Shown here: in pieces, positions 7,801-13,627 of the stretch | How positions within the stretch are numbered: position 1 is the first letter of the stretch | How the letters are laid out: each line of letters starts with the position of its first letter | From: JANNHK01 sp034408875 | GTDB taxonomy: Bacteria > Actinomycetota > Acidimicrobiia > IMCC26256 > PALSA-610 | Direction: 5' to 3' | Assembly (NCBI GenBank): GCA_034408875.1 | Contig: JAWXCJ010000109.1 | Span: 1 to 13,627, forward strand | DNA: 13,627 nucleotides | The notes under the pieces: generated by a model | Seen by the model: the letters and a program-made list of their open reading frames with translations, nothing else | What the model was told of the DNA's origin: nothing | The model's database searches: none | Made by a program: the position numbers and the translations under genes

Positions 7801-9752
7801 ACGCAGTTGCGCGCGTCGAGCACGGTCACGATGTCGGTGGAGTTCTGGACGAGCGAACGGAAGCGGACCTCACTTTGGCGCAACGCACGCTCGGCCTGTC
7901 GTTGCTCGGACTCATCGGCGATGACGGCAACGGCCGTCACCACTCGGTCGGTACCGTTGCGGAGTGGCGCGACCGCGACGTTGACGTCGACGAACGCACC
8001 GTCGACGCGCAAATACTGTGCCGCGTGACCCGTGACCGTCTCGCCGCTGAACACGCGGGCGAGCAATGCGTCGAACGCGGGCTCGTCGGCGACGAAGGGT
8101 GGGCGGACCCCGACTACCTCGTCGGCCGACCACCCGAACAGCGGCTCGCACGCCGCGTTCCAGACATGGACGATCCCCTGCGGGTCGAATGCGACAATCG
8201 CCAGCGGGGAGGCCTGCACGATCGCGCGCAGCGCGGTCTCGCTGCGTCGCCGGCCGAGCTCCGCCCGCCGCTGCTCGGTGACGTCGCGGAAATTCAAGAC
8301 GATCCCGTTCACGATGTCGTCGTCGAGCAGGTTGGTCAGGCTGCCCTCGAGCACACGGGTCGACCCGTCGCGGTGCAGGACGCGGCCCTCGGTGCGCACG
8401 GGCTGGCCGGGCGACTTGAGGATCGCTTCGCGCAGCGAATCTACGAGCGCGACGTCTTCTTTCGGGACGAGCGTGCTCAACATGGTCCCGATCAGTTCCT
8501 CGGGCGGGTAGCCGATCAGACGCTCGGCCGAAGGGCTGACATATCTGATGCGACCGTCGGGACCGAGGACCGTGAGCAGGTCGGGAGCGTTCTGCACGAT
8601 CGAACGGAACCACGCCGTCCCCGCCGTCACCTGCGCCTCATGGGCGCGCCGCTCCGAGATGTCGCGCGCCAGCGCGGAGAAGTACTCGAAGTCGCCTTCG
8701 GCATTGCGGTGCGCGACCACCACGATCGACGTCGGCATCACCCGACCGCCGGCACCGCGAAGGTCGAGTTCACCCGCCCAACGCCCTTCGTCGATCATCG
8801 TGTCGCGGACCTGCTGCATCTCGTCGTCGGAGATGTCGAGAAAGTCCTCCGGACCCAGCGGCGGGACCGGCTCCCCCGCTGCGACACCGAAGAACGCCCG
8901 CGCGGCTTCGTTCGCGAAGAACATGCCCCCGTCGACGCCGTGGAAGGTGACGAAGTCGGTCGTGGCTTCGACCGTGCGTTGCAGCCGGAGCAACTCCTGT
9001 TGTGCTTGGAATGCGTCAGTGACGTCGATCAACGACGCGAGCAGGCCGGCGACGCGCGCGTCGTCGTCGCGCACCGGCACCGCGCGCAGCCGAGTTCGGC
9101 GCTCGTCGACACCGCTGCGCACAACGCGGCACTCGATGTCGATCCCCTCTTCGTGTTCGACCGCATCGCTCATCGCCCCGTCGACAAAGAGCCGGTCGTC
9201 GGGGTGGATACCGTCGAGCCACCCGTGGCCGAGTGCCTGTTCGTGCGCCAGGCCGAGGAGTTCGAGGAACGCGTCGTCGACGAAGACCGCGCCGATCCCG
9301 CGTTCAGTACGGAACACGCCGACACCGGGCGCGGTGACGACGTCGGCGACGTCGGAGTCGCCGGCGAAACGAACCACCGTGATCAGACGCGTCGTGTCAC
9401 CCGATCCGGGCAAGGGTTCGAGCTGCAGGTCGACGCGCACCCGGGCGTCGTCCTCCATCCGCAGCACCAGCTGCTCACTCGTGGCCCGGTCGCGACCCAA
9501 CGCCAGGCGGATCCGCTCGATGAGCGGCACCACATGCGCCGGAGGGTCGTCGTCGAGTTGGGGCATGGCGCGCGAAATTCGCAGCAGCGTGCGCGCCGAC
9601 TCGTTGGCGGCCTCCGCGTACATACGACCGTCCGGCCCGGCGGCCACGACGAGTACCGCGTCGTGCCCGTTGCGTAGTTCGGTGGCCCGAGCGCGGACAT
9701 CGATCGTCTGATCGCCGTCCTGGCTACCCCCGCTCACCCCGTGCCCCGCCAT
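4890..9752 (-). CDS. Multi-PAS/GAF sensor with GGDEF and EAL domains (cyclic-di-GMP synthase/phosphodiesterase)
   Basis: A 1620-aa protein with no obvious membrane segment, so probably cytosolic. A weak PAS-like region (about 28-130) is followed by seven recognisable PAS domains at about 141-250, 257-372, 381-498, 505-622, 628-746, 753-873 and 887-1004, several ending in the usual DVTER/DITDR-type linker. A GAF domain (about 1015-1170) comes next. The GGDEF domain (about 1178-1335) has an intact GGDEF at 1259-1263 and an RxxD product-inhibition motif, RPGD, at 1250-1253. The EAL domain (about 1365-1605) keeps EALVRW (1389-1394), NLSARQL, EITES, DDFGTGYSS, KIDRSF and EGVE. Both activities therefore look possible: making c-di-GMP from GTP and cleaving it to pGpG. 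PAS 4, 6 and 7 are similar to one another, suggesting internal duplication. The ATG at 9750-9752 has a G-rich ribosome site (AAGGGGGG) about 9 nt upstream. The ligands are unknown; no LOV cysteine motif is visible. Confidence 0.94.
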   Translation of the reverse strand: MAGHGVSGGSQDGDQTIDVRARATELRNGHDAVLVVAAGPDGRMYAEAANESARTLLRISRAMPQLDDDPPAHVVPLIERIRLALGRDRATSEQLVLRMEDDARVRVDLQLEPLPGSGDTTRLITVVRFAGDSDVADVVTAPGVGVFRTERGIGAVFVDDAFLELLGLAHEQALGHGWLDGIHPDDRLFVDGAMSDAVEHEEGIDIECRVVRSGVDERRTRLRAVPVRDDDARVAGLLASLIDVTDAFQAQQELLRLQRTVEATTDFVTFHGVDGGMFFANEAARAFFGVAAGEPVPPLGPEDFLDISDDEMQQVRDTMIDEGRWAGELDLRGAGGRVMPTSIVVVAHRNAEGDFEYFSALARDISERRAHEAQVTAGTAWFRSIVQNAPDLLTVLGPDGRIRYVSPSAERLIGYPPEELIGTMLSTLVPKEDVALVDSLREAILKSPGQPVRTEGRVLHRDGSTRVLEGSLTNLLDDDIVNGIVLNFRDVTEQRRAELGRRRSETALRAIVQASPLAIVAFDPQGIVHVWNAACEPLFGWSADEVVGVRPPFVADEPAFDALLARVFSGETVTGHAAQYLRVDGAFVDVNVAVAPLRNGTDRVVTAVAVIADESEQRQAERALRQSEVRFRSLVQNSTDIVTVLDARNCVSYASPSSCSFLGLDPDNYGDEPLRGYIHAADLPAVRTLFGRLHADPGATETLTFRMTRADGESRWIEMTATNRLDDPAVRGLITNSRDITDRFEAEETIRSSEARLRALVASASDVISVIDSNGALRYSSPVGEHLLGYETGAGYGENIFDIIHPDDRPRIMELFTMAREIPGMFRPIEVRLERADGSWMHAEVVANNLLNDPSVQGIVITTRDVSERKDAEEALRASEARVRERDARYRAVVDAQTELVCRYLPDSTLTFVNRAFAEFHGRDPEGLVGSKLVDLVPPVERGPQIDRLREFGPEREVQTKEDWEVAADGSVHWYQWTDRAFLGDDGEVLEFQSVGTDVTERRRATMLTAHQAEILEGVARGVPLDQTLRTIAGTVEDHFPRLACAISLLDEDGTTLRIGAAPTLGSRLTDAMDGVRIGPISCSAGTAAYRREPVYVSEIATDPLWIERREVAVAHGIAACWSTPICGSDGYTVLGTLDVFARDQCLPEPEHEQIFSLLAHLASIAIERKEFEERLAHQSMHDPLTGLPNRLLFLDRLGLAVARCGRMHTEVGVLFLDLDRFKNVNDSVGHDAGDELLIAAARRLESLLRPGDTVARFGGDEFAILCEDLPVETSRELVSEISSRLLAAVAQPFIVRGAETFVSASVGIAIASGAERPEELLRDADAAMYSAKESGRGRVMVFDDTMRARALARHATENALHRAIERSELRVFFQPIVSLKEARCVGAEALVRWQHPERGLIAPAEFIPVAEETGLVVVLGEWVLEQAAREAAQWQVEHDQSFLVSVNLSARQLAQPQLVEVVAGVIARTGVLPSNLCLEITESVLMDDAELAMGMIEQVRALGVRLHIDDFGTGYSSLGYLKRFPVDGVKIDRSFVDGLGTDPGDAAIVSAVIGLAHALELDVVAEGVETEEQLAELINLGCDAAQGYFFAPPQPAQDVRDLIGRNRSWRPPGTILMRT

Positions 9753-9833
9753 GGGCTCCGTCCCCCCTTGCCAAGCGGCAGGCCAATGGTGGCTTCTCGA
9801 CCGGGCTCACCACAAGAGCCCGTCCCCATAGGT
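9753..9833 (-). promoter_or_regulatory. Structured leader / intergenic region upstream of the c-di-GMP enzyme
   Basis: This 81-bp gap holds a 7-bp stem with a 7-nt loop: CGGGCTC (9816-9822) and GAGCCCG (9802-9808) on the minus strand. It begins 11 bp after the preceding stop codon. Two small stems follow, GCCA/TGGC and TGCC/GGCA. No T-run follows the main stem, so a classical intrinsic terminator is not supported. A second GAGCCC (9753-9758) directly touches the ATG and could pair with the same GGGCTC instead. It does not resemble a c-di-GMP riboswitch that I know. Confidence 0.35.
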
Positions 9834-10310
9834 CTATACATCCGGTGGGTTCCCTCGCAGCGTCATCGTTTTCCCCATTCCCCACACCAGCAACAGCGGA
9901 CCGAGGTCATCGTCACCCAAATCGGCCAATGACCGCGGGACGATTCCGTACAGGTCGTCAGGAAACGCCCGCTCCTCGTACGGGTCGCGGCGTACGGGAG
10001 GCACGCCCAATTCCGAGAGCACGGCCGTCGCCTCCCGCCGCAACGTGCGGACGATCTCGAGTGGCGTTGTTCGCTGGCGTTCGGGAGCCTCGGCGAACAA
10101 CGCCTGCAACTCGGCGACAACGCGTGCCGTTGCGACCTCGCCCGCGGCACGGGCCTTCGCCTCGATGTCGCGGTCGTCGCCCGCGATGGTGCGAACGGCG
10201 GCAACGACCCACTCGGTACCGAGCCGTTGCACGCCTTCGACGATGCCCGCCGCGGCCTCGTCCATGAGTGCGCGACCGCGTGCTCTTTCCTCGGCATCGG
10301 GCGGGTTCAT
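9834..10310 (-). CDS. Hypothetical protein (158 aa) in the hemQ cluster
   Basis: I do not recognise this family. The ATG at 10308-10310 lies 3 bp after the stop of the NIL-domain gene and has no clear ribosome site, so it is probably translationally coupled and co-transcribed with hemQ. The first 100 or so residues are charged and Ala-rich, likely helical, with no membrane segment or signal peptide. The last 55 contain the more distinctive stretches RRDPYEERAFPDDLYGIVPR and LLLVWGMGKTMTL. No catalytic motif is evident. The strong third-position GC bias and the operon fit support a real gene. The context suggests some link with haem synthesis, but that is inference from position only. Confidence 0.8.
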   Translation of the reverse strand: MNPPDAEERARGRALMDEAAAGIVEGVQRLGTEWVVAAVRTIAGDDRDIEAKARAAGEVATARVVAELQALFAEAPERQRTTPLEIVRTLRREATAVLSELGVPPVRRDPYEERAFPDDLYGIVPRSLADLGDDDLGPLLLVWGMGKTMTLRGNPPDV

Positions 10311-10313
10311 GCG

Positions 10314-10562
10314 TCAACCGGCGACGACGTCGCCTTCCATGCGGTTGACCGTGCAGCCCAACTCCTGGAGGTAGGCCACGGCCGCGGCGCGCGCCTCGGG
10401 GGCGCCGTTCAGTTCGAGAATGATCCAACCCGAATGGGCTTCGACGTTGGCCCGGCGAATGTTGGGCACGACGTCGTAGTTCTTGACGATCTCGTAGATC
10501 ATCGGTCGGTCGACCAGCGACTCGGGAAACGAGACGAAGATCCGATGCGCGTCGCCCTTCAC
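10314..10562 (-). CDS. Small stand-alone NIL-domain protein
   Basis: An 82-aa protein starting at GTG 10560-10562. The start overlaps the hemQ stop codon as GTGA, with a good ribosome site GGAGGG 9 nt upstream inside hemQ. The whole protein resembles the NIL domain (the ligand-binding fold at the C terminus of the methionine ABC ATPase MetN, also found alone or fused to ferredoxins). Visible features are HRIFVSFPESLVDRPMIYEI at the N terminus, the central WIILELNGAPEA, and AVAYLQELGCTVNRM near the end. There are no ferredoxin cysteine motifs (only one Cys), so it is not an iron-sulphur protein. It is presumably a small-molecule-binding or regulatory partner; the ligand is unknown. The overlap strongly suggests co-expression with HemQ. 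A longer open frame upstream is hemQ sequence in another frame and is not the true start. Confidence 0.85.
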   Translation of the reverse strand: MKGDAHRIFVSFPESLVDRPMIYEIVKNYDVVPNIRRANVEAHSGWIILELNGAPEARAAAVAYLQELGCTVNRMEGDVVAG

Positions 10563-11371
10563 TGCGCCTGGCCCTCCGCGCGGTCGACGACGAGACCGAC
10601 ACGCGCACACGCGTCGGCAACCGGAAGTACGAGGCCCGTGTAGAACGGACCGAAGTCGGCGTACCGCGCCGACACCGGGTCGAACCGCATCTCGGACACG
10701 ATGTCCTTCAGCGCGACCGCGTCGTCGGTAAGCAACGTAACGCCCCACTCCCAGTCGTCGATGCCGGTCGAACCGGAGATGAGCTGGAGGATCCGGCCTG
10801 CATACGTGCGGCCGACGCGCGCGTGGCCGCCCATCAGCCGCTTGCGCTCCTCGAACGGGAGCTCGTACCAGTTGTCGCCCGGCGCACGCCGTTTCGACAT
10901 CGGGTAGAAGCACAACAGCTGCTTGTGTGGCAGCTGCGGGTGCAGCCGTTGCTCCTGGTAGTGCGCAATGCGCTCCCGCCAGACGGCGAGGCGCGTCTCG
11001 AGTTCGTCGCCGGCGAGCTCCTCCTCGGTGGCGAGGCGCTGCCGCTCGTCGTCTTCGGTCGACGTGTACTCGGACAGTTCCGTGAGTGACACGTACGAGT
11101 ACACCGGTTCGAGGGGCGCGCGCAGCAACTCCTGCTGGAAGCGTTGCAGGCGGGCCAGGTCAGGACCGAGAGCGACGAACCCGATGTCGGCCTTGTGGCC
11201 CAACACCGCAACCGGCAGCACCTGGTGACCGTCGGCTTCGAGGGCGGCGACCGCGTCGGCGATGTGCTTGGCCGCACTCGGGTCGCGCTCGGCCCGCTCG
11301 CGATCGACCCGGTAATAGAGGTGCAGCACTCCCCACCCCGTCGAGGGCTGAACGGGTTGCACCGAGGCCAT
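10559..11371 (-). CDS. hemQ: Coproheme decarboxylase HemQ (chlorite dismutase family)
   Basis: A 270-aa member of the Cld/HemQ family. In Gram-positive bacteria HemQ oxidatively decarboxylates coproheme to haem b, the last step of the coproporphyrin-dependent pathway, in the cytoplasm. The C-terminal half carries the family core: CFYPMSKRR with Tyr156, the likely radical tyrosine; NWYELPFEERKRLMGGH with His183 as proximal haem ligand; then TYAGRILQLISGSTG and DDWEWGVTL. Gln196 seems to stand where true chlorite dismutases have the distal Arg, which favours HemQ; this alignment is by eye. The ATG at 11369-11371 has no Shine-Dalgarno and may be leaderless. The gene ends overlapping the NIL-domain gene by 4 bp. 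No other haem genes lie in the window. Confidence 0.93.
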   Translation of the reverse strand: MASVQPVQPSTGWGVLHLYYRVDRERAERDPSAAKHIADAVAALEADGHQVLPVAVLGHKADIGFVALGPDLARLQRFQQELLRAPLEPVYSYVSLTELSEYTSTEDDERQRLATEEELAGDELETRLAVWRERIAHYQEQRLHPQLPHKQLLCFYPMSKRRAPGDNWYELPFEERKRLMGGHARVGRTYAGRILQLISGSTGIDDWEWGVTLLTDDAVALKDIVSEMRFDPVSARYADFGPFYTGLVLPVADACARVGLVVDRAEGQAQ

Positions 11372-11373
11372 GC

Positions 11374-11390
11374 GCCCGAGGATATCGGGC
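11374..11390 (-). promoter_or_regulatory. Palindrome and possible leaderless -10 element before hemQ
   Basis: Between the lipoprotein stop and the hemQ ATG the minus strand reads GCCCGA-TATCC-TCGGGC, a 6-bp inverted repeat with a 5-nt centre. Within it TATCCT (11379-11384) resembles a -10 box and ends 7 nt before the ATG, the spacing expected for a leaderless transcript. No convincing -35 is seen. It could be a promoter, an operator or a short hairpin. Confidence 0.3.
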
Positions 11391-11395
11391 TCTGT

Positions 11396-11713
11396 TTATT
11401 CCGAACACACGGGCGCCGGAACGGCAGTTCCGGCCGCGTCGAGGTCGGCGTACTCCGCCTCGCGCACGAGGACCTGCGCGGTCACGAGCTCCGCCTCGGT
11501 CGCCGGGATCGCGCCGCTGTTCATCGCCTTGTACGCCTCGACCGCGGTCTGCAGCGTCGCGACCTCGGTCGCGCACCTCGTCGCCGACGCTTCCTCGATG
11601 CGCGACTCGTGGGCTTCGGTGCCGGGCGGCGCGGCCGTCGTGTCGTCGTCGTCACCCGACGAGCAACCCGCCAGCAACGCCACGCCGACCAGGAATCCCG
11701 CAGCGATTCTCAC
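11396..11713 (-). CDS. Small lipoprotein with pilin-like core
   Basis: A 105-aa protein starting at GTG 11711-11713. An Arg-led N terminus, a short hydrophobic stretch and a lipobox LLAGC with Cys17 mark a signal peptidase II lipoprotein, so the mature protein should be anchored on the outer face of the membrane. A linker SSGDDDDTTAAPPG follows. The segment CATEVATLQTAVEAYKAMNS and the adjacent GAIPATEAEL resemble the region after the N-terminal helix in type IV pilin-like proteins of Actinobacteria. Cys47 and Cys103 could form a disulphide. The function is unknown. It starts 65 bp after the groEL stop, downstream of the terminator, with no strong ribosome site, and ends 24 bp before hemQ. 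Confidence 0.82.
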   Translation of the reverse strand: MRIAAGFLVGVALLAGCSSGDDDDTTAAPPGTEAHESRIEEASATRCATEVATLQTAVEAYKAMNSGAIPATEAELVTAQVLVREAEYADLDAAGTAVPAPVCSE

Positions 11714-11732
11714 GACTACTCATCGACGCGAA

Positions 11733-11756
11733 AGGGGCGCCCCGGAGGGCGCCCCT
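11733..11756 (-). terminator. Intrinsic terminator after groEL
   Basis: On the minus strand AGGGGCGCCC, a 4-nt loop and GGGCGCCCCT form a perfect 10-bp GC-rich stem (11747-11756 with 11733-11742), followed directly by a short T run. It starts 22 bp after the groEL stop and separates groEL from the lipoprotein gene. Confidence 0.85.
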
Positions 11757-11778
11757 GACGAAACTGCGGAAGGACGGA

Positions 11779-13422
<1,644 letters not shown>

Positions 13423-13476
13423 CTGCAAAAACCCCCTGTGGCAGCCTGGATGCTGCGGATTGGGTCGGGTGCGTAC

Positions 13477-13503
13477 TTAGCACTCCCGAGCGGGGAGTGC
13501 TAA
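13477..13503. promoter_or_regulatory. CIRCE operator (perfect)
   Basis: TTAGCACTC-N9-GAGTGCTAA matches the consensus CIRCE exactly, and the symmetry extends one more base pair (13476 and 13504). It lies 54 bp upstream of the groEL ATG. CIRCE binds the HrcA repressor, which is released on heat shock. Confidence 0.97.
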
Positions 13504-13506
13504 GTC

Positions 13507-13535
13507 ATGTTGGCACTCTCGGCCGCCGAGTGCAA
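13507..13535 (-). promoter_or_regulatory. Putative groEL promoter
   Basis: On the minus strand TTGCAC (13530-13535), a 17-nt spacer and CAACAT (13507-13512) resemble -35 and -10 boxes with ideal spacing. The predicted transcript would start near 13500, inside the perfect CIRCE, with the degenerate CIRCE over the promoter itself. The -10 match is modest (3 of 6). Confidence 0.4.
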
Positions 13536-13536
13536 G
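13510..13536. promoter_or_regulatory. Second, degenerate CIRCE-like operator
   Basis: TTGGCACTC-N9-GAGTGCAAG has the same 9-nt spacing as CIRCE and intact GCACTC/GAGTGC cores. It differs from consensus at one base in the left arm and two in the right. It starts 33 bp from the start of the perfect CIRCE, about three helical turns, which suits two HrcA dimers on the same DNA face. Confidence 0.7.
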
Positions 13537-13587
13537 CCGGCTGGGTCCAGCCGGCCGGCACTCGCCAGGTCGTCCGGGGGTCCGGCG

Positions 13588-13627
13588 CTACCTAGTCGTC
13601 GTCTTCTTCGCCTTCGTCTTCTTCGCC
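13588..13627 (-). CDS. 3' end of an unidentified gene (basic Lys/Thr tail)
   Basis: Only the last 12 codons are in the window. One frame reads AKKTKAKKTTTR and stops at TAG 13588-13590; 11 of its 12 third positions are G or C, as in the rest of the window. A rival frame reads GEEDEGEEDDD and stops at TAG 13592-13594, but all five Glu codons are GAA, which is less typical here. The basic reading would suit a nucleic-acid-binding protein; the identity cannot be told. The DNA contains two near-identical 15-bp units. Confidence 0.45.
   Translation of the reverse strand, partial: AKKTKAKKTTTR

Noticed and set aside
6636..9677. Very long open frame on the plus strand opposite the c-di-GMP gene
   Set aside because: It is the antisense shadow of a high-GC gene; the translation is Arg/Asp/Val-rich with no recognisable domain, while the minus strand shows intact PAS, GAF, GGDEF and EAL domains.
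9753..9833. c-di-GMP riboswitch upstream of the GGDEF-EAL gene
   Set aside because: The 81-bp region lacks the conserved core of either known c-di-GMP riboswitch class; only generic short hairpins are present.
10314..10913. Longer version of the NIL-domain gene starting inside hemQ
   Set aside because: The extra N-terminal part is hemQ read in another frame; the GTG at 10562 has a good ribosome site and gives exactly a NIL domain.
10559..11371. True chlorite dismutase (chlorite detoxification)
   Set aside because: The sequence follows the HemQ pattern (FYPMSKRR, NWY, Gln rather than Arg near the haem) and no chlorate-respiration genes are nearby.
13555..13581. Third CIRCE copy
   Set aside because: Only one GGCACTC half-site is present (13557-13563); no matching GAGTGC follows at the required spacing.

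Overview
This is a GC-rich bacterial window in which every gene I can support lies on the minus strand, so transcription runs from the right edge to the left. It most likely comes from an actinobacterium, and an Acidimicrobiia-like lineage is my guess. The grounds are an actinobacterial-looking GroEL with a GGM tail and CIRCE (HrcA) operators, a coproheme decarboxylase HemQ (coproporphyrin-dependent haem pathway), and the actinobacterial amtB-glnK-glnD gene order. The class-level guess is inference only.

In transcription order: (1) the last codons of an unidentified gene at the right edge (13588-13627), best read as a Lys/Thr-rich basic tail. (2) groEL (11779-13422), behind a promoter region with one perfect CIRCE (13477-13503), one degenerate CIRCE (13510-13536) and a strong terminator (11733-11756). 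(3) A small lipoprotein with a pilin-like core (11396-11713). (4) A tight cluster of hemQ, an 82-aa stand-alone NIL-domain protein whose start overlaps the hemQ stop, and an unrecognised 158-aa protein (9834-11371). (5) A 1620-aa sensor with seven clear and one weak PAS domain, a GAF domain and apparently intact GGDEF and EAL domains for cyclic-di-GMP turnover (4890-9752). (6) The nitrogen module amtB (ammonium channel), glnK (PII) and glnD (PII-modifying enzyme), followed by a Nudix hydrolase that runs off the left edge.

The nitrogen genes form a coherent unit. GlnD should modify GlnK on the T-loop tyrosine Y51 according to glutamine status, and GlnK should gate AmtB and relay the signal. 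Half-sites spaced 11 bp apart upstream of amtB hint at GlnR-type control. The hemQ cluster is tied together by overlap and spacing of 3 bp or less.

The most important technical observation is a perfect 76-bp inverted repeat (1-76 against 141-216) that reaches base 1 and lies inside the Nudix gene. It reads as a fold-back assembly or library artefact at a contig end, so the last 25 or so codons of the Nudix gene in this window should not be trusted. I found no CRISPR array, transposon, tRNA, rRNA or defence system. The longest stretch without a gene is the groEL upstream region (13423-13587, 165 bp), and it is regulatory.
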